Positions 39,996-47,366 of a DNA stretch of 64,000 bases are shown piece by piece. Source of the stretch: an uncultured Pelagibacteraceae bacterium (GTDB taxonomy: Bacteria; Pseudomonadota; Alphaproteobacteria; Pelagibacterales; Pelagibacteraceae). The stretch spans positions 80,001 through 144,000 of the forward strand of contig CACLVZ010000001.1 of assembly GCA_902610515.1 (NCBI GenBank), in the 5' to 3' direction. Below the pieces are notes generated by a model. It was not told the DNA's origin, did not search any database, and saw nothing but the letters and a program-made list of their open reading frames with translations. The first letter of the stretch is position 1. Every line of letters starts with the position of its first letter. Made by a program: the position numbers and the translations under genes.

Positions 39996-39998
39996 ATT

Positions 39999-40583
39999 AT
40001 GACTGAAGCACCCTTCATGCCAAAGGCAACTGCTGTTTGGCTAGTTGAAAATACAACACTTACTTTTAAACAAATTGCTCAATTTTGTAACTTGCATGAA
40101 TTAGAAGTTAAAGGTATTGCAGATGGGGATGTGGCAAAAGGAATTAAAGCTTATAATCCTATTTTAGCCGGACAGCTCTCAAGAGTCGAAATTGAAGAGT
40201 GTTCAAATAATCCTGAAAGGAAATTAAAATTAATAAAAAAAATAGATAAGATTGAGGTCAAAGATAGAAAAAAACCAAAATATACACCGCTATCCAAGAG
40301 ACAAGACAGACCGGATGCGATTTTATGGTTGTGTAAAAATGCTTCGGAACTTACTGATGGGCAAATTTCAAAATTAGTTGGAAGCACCAAAAATACTGTC
40401 TCATTAATAAGAAAAAGAAGCTACTGGAATTTTTCAAGTCTTAAACCTAGAGACCCAGTAATTTTAGCTTTGTGTACTCAAGAGTCTTTTCAGAAAAGTT
40501 TAGACAAGGCCAAAAGAAGAATTGAAAGAGAAAAAAAAGCTAAAATTAGAGAGGAAAAAAAGGCTCAAGCAGCTTCTCTATAG
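39999..40583 (+). CDS. trcR: TrcR-type cell-cycle transcriptional regulator (DUF1013)
   Basis: Alphaproteobacteria-specific DUF1013 protein. Established work on Caulobacter and relatives describes TrcR as a factor that associates with RNA polymerase and supports cell-cycle promoters. Two helix-turn-helix-like repeats are visible: MPKATAVWLVENTTLTFKQIAQFCNLHELEVKGI near the N-terminus and RPDAILWLCKNASELTDGQISKLVGSTKNTVSLI near residues 105-138. The C-terminus is a charged Lys/Arg/Glu helix. 194 residues, close to the family length. A strong marker that the genome is alphaproteobacterial. Confidence 0.9.
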   Translation: MTEAPFMPKATAVWLVENTTLTFKQIAQFCNLHELEVKGIADGDVAKGIKAYNPILAGQLSRVEIEECSNNPERKLKLIKKIDKIEVKDRKKPKYTPLSKRQDRPDAILWLCKNASELTDGQISKLVGSTKNTVSLIRKRSYWNFSSLKPRDPVILALCTQESFQKSLDKAKRRIEREKKAKIREEKKAQAASL

Positions 40584-40623
40584 ACAAATATATTTACAGA
40601 TGATAACTACCAAGAAATTAACT

Positions 40624-40628
40624 GGAGG
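40624..40628 (+). promoter_or_regulatory. Shine-Dalgarno sequence that fixes the rpsU start
   Basis: GGAGG at 40624-40628 is one of the clearest ribosome binding sites in the window. Five bases separate it from ATT at 40634, while no ATG, GTG or TTG occurs in frame between the upstream TAA (40619) and codon 29 of rpsU. It therefore supports ATT as the initiation codon. Confidence 0.8.
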
Positions 40629-40633
40629 TTTTT

Positions 40634-40828
40634 ATTAAGATAGACGTAAAAGATAATAATGTTGAACAAGCTATACGAGTACTAAAAAGAAAACTTCAAA
40701 AAGAGGGTTTTTTTAAGGTGATGAAAATGAAAAGCACTTATGAAAAACCTTCTGAAAAGAAAAAAAGAGTTCAAACAGAAAATATCAAAAGAATTAAAAA
40801 ACTTCAAAAACTAAAAAACAGATACTAA
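40634..40828 (+). CDS. rpsU: 30S ribosomal protein S21, apparent ATT start
   Basis: A 64-residue frame reads (M)KIDVKDNNVEQAIRVL, then KRKLQKEGFFKVMKMKSTYEK and PSEKKKRVQ, matching S21 from its first strand to its basic tail. The frame opens at TAA 40619-40621 and contains no ATG/GTG/TTG before residue 29 (GTG) and 30 (ATG), which would delete the conserved N-terminal half. ATT at 40634, 5 bp after GGAGG, gives exactly the expected N-terminus. Preceded by trcR and followed 25 bp later by a cold-shock gene. Alternatives are a CTG within the Shine-Dalgarno region or a sequencing error at the third base of ATG. Confidence 0.85.
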   Translation: MKIDVKDNNVEQAIRVLKRKLQKEGFFKVMKMKSTYEKPSEKKKRVQTENIKRIKKLQKLKNRY

Positions 40829-40853
40829 ATTTTTTAAAATGAGAGGATTAAAT

Positions 40854-41057
40854 ATGCCATCTGGTAAGGTAAAATGGTTTAACGCCAAAAAGGGCTATGG
40901 ATTTATTACAGACGACGAAACAAAAAAAGACATCTTTTTGCATGTTTCTGCTTTGGAAGACTCAAAACTTAGAGTTCTTAAAGAAGAGCAAAAAATTTTT
41001 TACGATATAAAAGAAGAGAAAGATAAGCTTCAAGCAATAAACATTAAGAAAAAATAA
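40854..41057 (+). CDS. cspA: Cold-shock-domain protein
   Basis: Small single-strand nucleic acid chaperone. RNP1 AKKGYGFIT and RNP2 DIFLHVSAL are present, with GKVKWFN at the start. An in-frame ATG at 40839 exists, but GAGAGGA at 40841-40847 is a good ribosome binding site for ATG 40854 (MPSGKVKWFN), so the 67-residue product is preferred. The C-terminal half (KLRVLKEEQKIFYDIKEEKD) is more divergent than typical CspA. Confidence 0.92.
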   Translation: MPSGKVKWFNAKKGYGFITDDETKKDIFLHVSALEDSKLRVLKEEQKIFYDIKEEKDKLQAINIKKK

Positions 41058-41062
41058 TTTAT

Positions 41063-41138
<76 letters not shown>

Positions 41139-41139
<1 letters not shown>

Positions 41140-41169
41140 TTTAATTTTACAAATTAAATTTTGATTTTC
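41139..41169. terminator. AT-only hairpin at the end of initiator tRNA
   Basis: ATTTAATTT (41139-41147), a 3-nt loop and AAATTAAAT (41151-41159) form a perfect 9-bp stem with no G-C pair, followed by TTTTGATTTT on the plus strand. It could end tRNA transcription and, on the other strand, overlaps the stop of the transaldolase gene. With only A-T pairs its strength is doubtful. Confidence 0.4.
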
Positions 41170-41845
41170 TGCTATCAGTTAAAAAGCCTTTTACAGTGTC
41201 TAGGGTCAGTGCTTTGTTGCTTTTACCAAAACTTTTCACTTGGTTTATAACTTTTGGTGGCATAGTTATAATATTACACTTTAACTGTTTGGCCTGAGTA
41301 TAGTTATAAGCTTCACGAGTGCTTGCCCATAAAATCTCAATATTTTTATACTTCTTAGTCAAAGCAATACTTTTCTTAAATATTGGAACGGGATCTTTTC
41401 CTTTGTCAGCCATTCTACCTGCAAAAATTGAAATTATTGATTTAGTTTTTTTGTTTAATCTGGAAAAGATAATTTTTGACTGTTCGAATGTATAAACTGC
41501 CGTAATATTAAGTTTAACGCCATTATCGCTCAATTCTTGAATAACCTTCCCCATAAATTTACCTTCAGAATTGAGTACTGGTATTTTTACATAAACGTTT
41601 TTACCCCATGAATTAATCTTATACGCTTGTTCAAGCATATGCTTAGTATTATCTGCAAATACTTCAAAAGAAATTGGTTTTATTTTACATATTGTTAATA
41701 TTTTTAAACAATATTGTTTATAATTTTTCGCTCCCGCTAATCTCATTAAACTTGGGTTAGTGGTAAAACCATCAACCATTTTCTCTTTATTGAAAAGTCT
41801 TATAGTTTTGATGTCTGCTATGTCACAAAATATTTTTGTTTTCAT
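41147..41845 (-). CDS. tal: Transaldolase, short (FSA/TalC-like) form
   Basis: Moves a dihydroxyacetone unit between sugar phosphates. FCDIADIKTIRLFNKEKMVDGFTTNPSLM, EVFADNTKHM, the Schiff-base Lys in KNVYVKIPVLNSEG (near residue 87), NITAVYTFEQ and SIFAGRMADKGKDP are family motifs. 232 residues, thus the small transaldolase type. It overlaps the pntB stop by one base. It complements tkt in the non-oxidative pentose phosphate pathway. Specificity between transaldolase and fructose-6-phosphate aldolase is not decided by sequence here. Confidence 0.88.
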   Translation of the reverse strand: MKTKIFCDIADIKTIRLFNKEKMVDGFTTNPSLMRLAGAKNYKQYCLKILTICKIKPISFEVFADNTKHMLEQAYKINSWGKNVYVKIPVLNSEGKFMGKVIQELSDNGVKLNITAVYTFEQSKIIFSRLNKKTKSIISIFAGRMADKGKDPVPIFKKSIALTKKYKNIEILWASTREAYNYTQAKQLKCNIITMPPKVINQVKSFGKSNKALTLDTVKGFLTDSRKSKFNL

Positions 41846-43248
41846 TAATCCAGATTTTTAACAATATCTTCTGTCATTTTCTTTGCATCAGCAAATAACA
41901 TTAAAGTGTTATCTTTATAAAATAATTCATTATCGATACCCGCGTAGCCAGGTGATAAACTTCTTTTTACAAATAAAACTGATTTTGATTTTTCTACATC
42001 AAGAACTGGCATACCAAATATAGGGCTTTTCGGATCAGTTTTTGCTACTGGATTTGTAACATCATTCGCTCCAATTACAAAAGCGACATCCGCATTAGCA
42101 AAATCATTGTTTATGTCCTCAAGTTCAAAAACTTCATCATAGGGAACATTAGCTTCAGCCAAAAGCACATTCATATGTCCTGGCATTCTCCCTGCAACTG
42201 GGTGAATGGCGTAAGTTACTTTAATATCATTTTTTTTTAGTTTATCTACCATCTCTCTCAATGCGTGTTGTGCTTGAGCTACTGCCATTCCATATCCTGG
42301 TACAATAATAACTGAGGAAGCATTTTTCATTAAAAAGGCTGCATCTTCTGCGTTTCCATTTTTTACAGGTTTCTGATCTTTTTTATCTTTTGAGACCTCT
42401 GATGATGCTTCTGCACCAAATCCTCCTAGTATTACACTAAAAAAGGATCTATTCATGGCTTTGCACATAATATAAGAGAGTATGGCGCCTGAAGAGCCTA
42501 CTAATGCACCTGTAATAATTAAAGCTGTATTTTCCAGTGTAAAACCTATCCCAGCTGCAGCCCAACCCGAGTATGAGTTAAGCATTGAAATTACCACTGG
42601 CATATCTGCTCCCCCAATAGGTATTATTAATAGTACACCAATTAGAAAAGAAATTAATATAACTGTCCAAAAAATATTTGTTGATTGATTTTTACATAAA
42701 TAAAAAATTAAAACTAAAATACCTAATCCTAAAAAAAGATTTATAAAATGTTGGCCGCTAAAAGTGATTGGAGCACCTGACATAATTCCCCTCAACTTTA
42801 AAAAGGCAATTATTGAGCCAGAAAAAGTTATAGCGCCTACTGCTGCTCCTATAGACATCTCAATTAAACTTGCTAATTTTATATTTCCCGAAGTTCCTAA
42901 GTTAAAAACACTTGGACTTAGAAAGGCTGCAATAGCAACAAAAACAGCTGCAAGTCCAACTAAACTATGAAATCCTGCCACTAATTCGGGCATTGCAGTC
43001 ATTGGAATTCTAAAAGCAATAAATGAACCAAAAGCGCCACCTAAAATTAAAAAAACAAATACATAAATCAATGAGTTTGAAAAATTTCCTACAGATAAAA
43101 AAGTGACTGTAATCGCAATTATCATTCCTGCTATTCCAAAAAAGTTTCCTTGCCTAGATGTGTCTGGAGAAGACAGTCCTCTTAAAGCTAGTATGAATAA
43201 TATTCCTGAGACTAAATAAAATACTGCAGATAGATTAGCTGAAATCAT
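41845..43248 (-). CDS. pntB: NAD(P) transhydrogenase beta subunit
   Basis: Proton-translocating transhydrogenase subunit with membrane domain and NADP-binding domain III. About nine hydrophobic segments fill residues 1-270; domain III shows IIVPGYGMAVAQAQHALREM, YAIHPVAGRMPGHMNVLLAEANVPYDEV and FVIGANDVTNPVAKTDPKSPI. 467 residues. Makes NADPH from NADH at the cost of proton-motive force. Operon order pntA1-pntA2-pntB with 4-11 bp overlaps. Confidence 0.97.
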   Translation of the reverse strand: MISANLSAVFYLVSGILFILALRGLSSPDTSRQGNFFGIAGMIIAITVTFLSVGNFSNSLIYVFVFLILGGAFGSFIAFRIPMTAMPELVAGFHSLVGLAAVFVAIAAFLSPSVFNLGTSGNIKLASLIEMSIGAAVGAITFSGSIIAFLKLRGIMSGAPITFSGQHFINLFLGLGILVLIFYLCKNQSTNIFWTVILISFLIGVLLIIPIGGADMPVVISMLNSYSGWAAAGIGFTLENTALIITGALVGSSGAILSYIMCKAMNRSFFSVILGGFGAEASSEVSKDKKDQKPVKNGNAEDAAFLMKNASSVIIVPGYGMAVAQAQHALREMVDKLKKNDIKVTYAIHPVAGRMPGHMNVLLAEANVPYDEVFELEDINNDFANADVAFVIGANDVTNPVAKTDPKSPIFGMPVLDVEKSKSVLFVKRSLSPGYAGIDNELFYKDNTLMLFADAKKMTEDIVKNLD

Positions 43249-43556
43249 TTCTTTTTATCTTTCTTTTTTTTATACATTTGAAGCATTCTTTGAGTTACCA
43301 AAAATCCCCCAAAAATATTTACAGCAGCCAGAATAATAGCGGCATAGCCAAAAATACTTGACGAATTAAAAACATTTTCAGAAGAACCAGCTAGCGCTGC
43401 TATAATAGCTCCAACAATAATTACTGATGAAATAGCGTTAGTTACTGACATTAACGGGGTATGTAAAGATGGTGTAACACTCCATACAACATAATATCCC
43501 ACAAAAATTGATAAGATAAAAATACTGATTCTAAAAATAAAAGGATCAATTTCCAT
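43245..43556 (-). CDS. pntA2: NAD(P) transhydrogenase alpha subunit part 2
   Basis: Membrane part of the alpha subunit encoded as its own gene, as in Rhodospirillum and many alphaproteobacteria. Three to four hydrophobic helices with TPSLHTPLMSVTNAISSVIIVGA, the conserved domain II motif. 103 residues. Overlaps both neighbours. Confidence 0.95.
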   Translation of the reverse strand: MEIDPFIFRISIFILSIFVGYYVVWSVTPSLHTPLMSVTNAISSVIIVGAIIAALAGSSENVFNSSSIFGYAAIILAAVNIFGGFLVTQRMLQMYKKKKDKKK

Positions 43557-44652
43557 TTTTTTGCTCCGTGACTAAACTTTTTTTGATTATTTCATCTTCT
43601 AAATTAATATTGAAGTCTTTTTTCTCCTTACTGTATAGATTTCTGATAAAACTAAATAAATTTTTTGCATACAGACTTGAGGCAGTCAAAGGAAGCTTAT
43701 TCATCAAACTCTTTACCCCGACAATTTTTACTCCATTTACGTTAATAATTTTTCCTACTTCAGAAAAAGCTGAGTTGCCTCCTTGCTCTGCTGCTAAATC
43801 ATACACAATAGTTCCTGGCCTCATCAGTTTTACTAATTCTTCAGTCAAGATTCTAGGTGCGGTCTTTCCTGGAATTAATGCTGTACAAATTATTATATCA
43901 TTTTTTTTTACAGCGTCTTTCATCATCTCTTCTTGCTTCTTTTTATAATCAGCGTTAGCTTCTTTTGCGTAACCTCCCTTAGTCTCCATATCCTCTGATC
44001 CCTCTACCATTAAAAACTTTCCTCCAAGACTTTCTACTTGTTCTTTTGAAGCAACTCTAACATCTGTTGCTGACACGATAGCTCCTAATCTTTTGGCTGT
44101 TGCAATTGCTTGTAAACCGGCTACCCCTGCTCCAATAACCAAAACTTTTGCCGCTGGAACAGTTCCTGCTGCTGTCATCATCATCGGAATTGCTTTTTCA
44201 AATTCATAAATTGAGTCGATAACTGATCTATAACCCGCTAAGTTAGATTGGGAAGATAAAACATCCATTGATTGAGCTCTAGTTATACGTGGCAAAAGCT
44301 CTAGAGAAAATAAACTAATTTTCTTATCTAATAATTCTTTAATTTTTTCAAAGTTTTTATTTGGATTTAACATCCCGACTAAAATTGTTTTTTGTTTCAT
44401 TTTGCTTAAATCACTAGTAGATGGGAAATTTACCTTTATTAACAAGTTTGAAACTTCCAGAACTTCATCTGAGGAATTTTTTATTTCGACGCCAGCAGAC
44501 TCGTAGTCTTTATCTTTAATTCCTATATGATCGGCGTAATTTTTTTCAATTACTATTTTCAGTCCTAAACCAATAATATTTTTTGCAGTCTCTGGTGTTA
44601 AGGCCACTCTTTTTTCTAATGACAAATCTTCTTTAGTTGATCCAACAATCAT
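43546..44652 (-). CDS. pntA1: NAD(P) transhydrogenase alpha subunit part 1
   Basis: Soluble NAD(H)-binding domain I. N-terminal KRVALTPETAKNI, catalytic RAQSMDVLSSQSNLAGYRSVID, and Rossmann motif VLVIGAGVAGLQAIATAKRLGAIVSATDVR near residues 170-199, then TALIPGKTAPRILTEELVKLMRPG. 368 residues. First of the pnt set; a tiny cytochrome oxidase gene and rpmJ lie upstream on the same strand. Confidence 0.96.
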   Translation of the reverse strand: MIVGSTKEDLSLEKRVALTPETAKNIIGLGLKIVIEKNYADHIGIKDKDYESAGVEIKNSSDEVLEVSNLLIKVNFPSTSDLSKMKQKTILVGMLNPNKNFEKIKELLDKKISLFSLELLPRITRAQSMDVLSSQSNLAGYRSVIDSIYEFEKAIPMMMTAAGTVPAAKVLVIGAGVAGLQAIATAKRLGAIVSATDVRVASKEQVESLGGKFLMVEGSEDMETKGGYAKEANADYKKKQEEMMKDAVKKNDIIICTALIPGKTAPRILTEELVKLMRPGTIVYDLAAEQGGNSAFSEVGKIINVNGVKIVGVKSLMNKLPLTASSLYAKNLFSFIRNLYSKEKKDFNINLEDEIIKKSLVTEQKNGN

Positions 44653-44668
44653 TTCATCAATTCCTGTT

Positions 44669-44779
44669 TTACAGTAAAGTAAGTGCTAAAATAATTAATA
44701 CCGCTATTACGGCTAGAGTTCCCCATAAAACAAATTTGGTAAAACCACTGTAAGTTTTTTTGAAATCATTTTCGCTCAT
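44669..44779 (-). CDS. aa3-type cytochrome c oxidase subunit IV-like micro-protein
   Basis: 36 residues: MSENDFKKTYSGFTKFVLWG followed by a single hydrophobic helix to the end. The K-T-(W/Y)-x-G-F pattern before one helix matches the small subunit IV of bacterial aa3 oxidases, a one-helix peripheral subunit. It lies 16 bp upstream of pntA1, the position in which this subunit is commonly found in alphaproteobacteria. The short length limits certainty. Confidence 0.7.
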   Translation of the reverse strand: MSENDFKKTYSGFTKFVLWGTLAVIAVLIILALTLL

Positions 44780-44781
44780 AA

Positions 44782-44907
44782 CTAACCCTGGCGAGCTTTA
44801 AACTTTGGATTTTTTTTATTTATAATATAAAGTCTGCCCCTTCTCTTAACTAATTTAGAGTTAAGATCTCTTTTTTTTAGTGATTTTAGTGAGCTAGCTA
44901 CTTTCAT
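44782..44907 (-). CDS. rpmJ: 50S ribosomal protein L36, cysteine-free form
   Basis: 41 residues, [20 protein letters not shown] then [21 protein letters not shown], the alphaproteobacterial L36 pattern with the C-terminal N-P-(R/K)-F-K-A-R-Q-G. It has no Cys or His zinc ligands. 2 bp upstream of the subunit IV-like gene and 9 bp after the 5S rRNA 3' end. Confidence 0.93.
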   Translation of the reverse strand: MKVASSLKSLKKRDLNSKLVKRRGRLYIINKKNPKFKARQG

Positions 44908-44916
44908 AATTATAAA

Positions 44917-45032
44917 GCCTGGCAACGACCTACTCTTCCATATCTTAAGACAAAGTACCATCGGCGCTGAAGGACTTAACTTCCGAGTTCGAAATGGGAT
45001 CGGGTGTGGCCCCTTCGCAATAATTACCAGGC
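44917..45032 (-). rRNA. rrf: 5S ribosomal RNA, detached from 16S-23S
   Basis: About 116 nt on the minus strand. Terminal stem GCCTGGT (45032-45026) pairs with GCCAGGC (44923-44917, one G-U), and the conserved internal segments GGGGCCACACCCGATCCC, GAACTCGGAAG and TGGTACTTTG are present. No 23S rRNA lies within 18 kb upstream on this strand; the genes upstream are tRNA-Val and then surface-polysaccharide genes. Confidence 0.96.
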
Positions 45033-45096
45033 AAAGGTTTATAATATTTTTAATTATATATGTAAATAGCTGATTAATGCCCTTTTATAGAGTAAA

Positions 45097-45171
45097 TGGT
45101 GGGCATGATAAGAATTGAACTTATGGCCTCTACGATGTCAACGTAGCGTTCTACCACTGAACTACATGCCC
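45097..45171 (-). tRNA. tRNA-Val (anticodon GAC)
   Basis: Acceptor GGGCATG (45171-45165) pairs with CATGCCC (45107-45101). Anticodon stem CTACG/CGTAG encloses TTGACAT, giving GAC. T arm ATAAG-TTCAATT-CTTAT; discriminator A and encoded CCA at 45099-45097. Its first base is also the last base of the stop codon of the upstream glycosyltransferase gene, and the 5S gene follows 64 bp downstream. Confidence 0.96.
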
Positions 45172-46064
45172 TAATTAATTAATTTTTTAAAAATATACTT
45201 TAAAATATAGAATATTAAATTTAAATTTGTCAAAATGAAAGAAATGATTTCTAAAATTTTTTTTGAACTCGCCTCTTTTTTATAATCCAATAATAAAAGC
45301 TTTAATTTCACAATTTTTAAAAATTTAGTGTTTACTTTTGATTGTGCCCTATTTAAATCGTAATTATCCTTTGCAAAATTAAGTATTTTAAAATGCTCTT
45401 TGACTATCAATTCCTTGAGAGATTTATTTCTGGTCATGCTTTGGGAACTATCTCTAATTTTTACAAGATATTCATTTGAAATTGCAAAAGAACTATTTTG
45501 AATTAATTTTAGAGTTAAATCATAATCTTGCGCGTACTCAAGCCTGTTAGAATACCAGCCTGAATTAATAGCATTAGATTTTCTATACATAATTGTTGAG
45601 TGAGCAAAAATATTATCCCCATAAATTTTTTCATTAAGCGAAATTAAATCATTTTTATATTTAATCTTCTTTAATACTTTATTTTTATGATTAATTAATG
45701 TGTACCAAGAAGCTACTAAAGATACATTAAAATTATTATCTAATATTTTGATTTGTTTTTCTAATTTATTATTTTCATAGAGATCATCGGAGTCCAAAAT
45801 TGAAATATAATCCCCTCTCAAAACTTTTTGTGCGCTTAATCTACTTGGCCCTAGTCCTTTGTGTTTCTTATTTTCAAAAATTCTAATTCGATTATCTTTT
45901 ATAGCTTTTACAATATTAAGAGTATTATCAGTCGAGGCATCATCCCACACTACTAGCTCCCAATCTTTATATGTCTGTAAAATTAGACTATTAATTGAGT
46001 CAAATATAAAATTTTCAGAATTATAGCAATTCATCAAAACAGAAATTTTAACTTCATGACCCAT
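45171..46064 (-). CDS. Family 2 glycosyltransferase
   Basis: GT-A fold transferase: ISVLMNCYNSENFIFDSINSLILQ at the N-terminus, VVWDDASTDNTLNIV, and the metal/nucleotide motif ISILDSDDLYE (DSDD at 91-94), then DYDLTLKL near residue 180. The C-terminal 35 residues are hydrophobic with basic ends and may anchor it to the membrane. 297 residues. Last gene of the block A run; its TAG stop overlaps the first base of tRNA-Val. Donor and acceptor unknown. Confidence 0.88.
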   Translation of the reverse strand: MGHEVKISVLMNCYNSENFIFDSINSLILQTYKDWELVVWDDASTDNTLNIVKAIKDNRIRIFENKKHKGLGPSRLSAQKVLRGDYISILDSDDLYENNKLEKQIKILDNNFNVSLVASWYTLINHKNKVLKKIKYKNDLISLNEKIYGDNIFAHSTIMYRKSNAINSGWYSNRLEYAQDYDLTLKLIQNSSFAISNEYLVKIRDSSQSMTRNKSLKELIVKEHFKILNFAKDNYDLNRAQSKVNTKFLKIVKLKLLLLDYKKEASSKKILEIISFILTNLNLIFYILKYIFKKLIN

Positions 46065-46066
46065 TA

Positions 46067-46744
46067 TTATTTTGTCTCCAGAGAAGGGCTATCATTATAC
46101 CAAACATAATCTTTTTTAGGTTTTTTCCAATCTCTTCCATAAATATGTTCTAAATATTTTTCCGCCTCCTTTGGAATCATTAATTTTAATTTACCGAAGC
46201 TAAGAATTTTTTTTTTTTTGATAAATCTAATAGGATGTGCATAACCTTGTTTTTTATAAAACAAATTTCTTTTAGATAAATAATTTCTAACATCTTGGAA
46301 AATATTTTCAAAAAAAGAAAATTTTTTGATTATAATTTTAAATTTACCATCGTAATTATTAGAATTAGATATAGCATCTATTAATTTACAAATTAGATTT
46401 TTAGGAACATACCACTCGGTTATAATCATTTTTTCTTCGAATTTTGATTTTTTAATAGGTTCGTAAAAATTAATATCTACCTCTCTACCGCCTTTTCTTT
46501 TGAAAGTCATCAAACCGTCATTTTTGAAGTACTTTTTCTGTTTTTTGAATCCTTTTTTTTCAAATAAAGTTTTTATAATGCGTCTATTTTTAGAACTTTT
46601 AAGAACTCCAATATCAATATCATTATCCCACTCTATTAATCTTTTGTCCCTTACCAATCCAAGTAATGTACCGTGGCAAATCCAATAGTCTACTTTTTTT
46701 TTGTTTAATATTTTTATTGCTAATATAAAATTTTTATCTAACAT
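46067..46744 (-). CDS. LicD-family phosphotransferase-like protein
   Basis: Nucleotidyltransferase-fold protein of the LicD/fukutin-related group, whose known members transfer phosphocholine or similar groups onto surface glycans. WICHGTLLGLVRDKRLIEWDNDIDIG (residues 21-46) carries the G(T/S)LLG and D-x-D-x-D site (Asp40, 42, 44), and the C-terminal YLEHIYGRDWKKPKKDYVW is the matching end motif. 225 residues. The 11-bp overlap with the methyltransferase gene suggests joint expression. The group transferred is not known. Confidence 0.75.
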   Translation of the reverse strand: MLDKNFILAIKILNKKKVDYWICHGTLLGLVRDKRLIEWDNDIDIGVLKSSKNRRIIKTLFEKKGFKKQKKYFKNDGLMTFKRKGGREVDINFYEPIKKSKFEEKMIITEWYVPKNLICKLIDAISNSNNYDGKFKIIIKKFSFFENIFQDVRNYLSKRNLFYKKQGYAHPIRFIKKKKILSFGKLKLMIPKEAEKYLEHIYGRDWKKPKKDYVWYNDSPSLETK

Positions 46745-47366
46745 TTTTATAAATCAACCTTAAAATTTTTGGATTTTCTTTTTTATATTTAGCAACATTT
46801 TTGCCAAGAAAGTAATAAATTAATTTGAAGTTTTTATTTAATTTTTTTTTTATTTCAATTGGATTTACAAACCTTCTATAATGATCAGTAAGATACTCAT
46901 TTTCACTAATTTTTTTACCAACTCCAAATAATTCATCATAAATTGTTCTAGTTTCAATCATCAGGTATCTAATATTTTTTGACCTGATTATGTTTTTAAT
47001 TAAAGTTTTTTCTTCGTAAGAATTAATGGCATGAAGAGAAAACCTTGAGTATATTGAGAACTTTTCTTTATTAATTTTTGAAAAATTTACTTTAGAGAAA
47101 TCTTTGCAATAAAAAAAATCTTTATAATTTTTATGCTTTTTTTTATTATTGTTAATTATGGTTTTACTTTGATCAAATCCAATACATCTAAAATTTTTTT
47201 TAAGAAAAAAAACTGTGTCTCTACCGTTGCCACATCCTAAATCATAAATAATCTCATTTTTGTTTTTAAGGAACTTCGCGCAGAAAATAGCAAAACTACT
47301 ACTTTTTTGTGGTGCCTTCTTTTTTTTATAAAATTTATTCCAATAATCTTTTTTTAACTTTTTCAT
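46734..47366 (-). CDS. SAM-dependent methyltransferase (class I)
   Basis: Rossmann-like methyltransferase with IIYDLGCGNGRDTVFFLKK (motif I, residues about 39-57) and FDQSKTIINNN after it, then FYCKDFSKV and SIYSRFSLHAIN. 210 residues. The rest is Lys/Asn rich. Overlaps neighbours by 4 and 11 bp inside block A. Likely methylates a sugar or lipid-linked glycan, by context only. Confidence 0.75.
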   Translation of the reverse strand: MKKLKKDYWNKFYKKKKAPQKSSSFAIFCAKFLKNKNEIIYDLGCGNGRDTVFFLKKNFRCIGFDQSKTIINNNKKKHKNYKDFFYCKDFSKVNFSKINKEKFSIYSRFSLHAINSYEEKTLIKNIIRSKNIRYLMIETRTIYDELFGVGKKISENEYLTDHYRRFVNPIEIKKKLNKNFKLIYYFLGKNVAKYKKENPKILRLIYKNVR

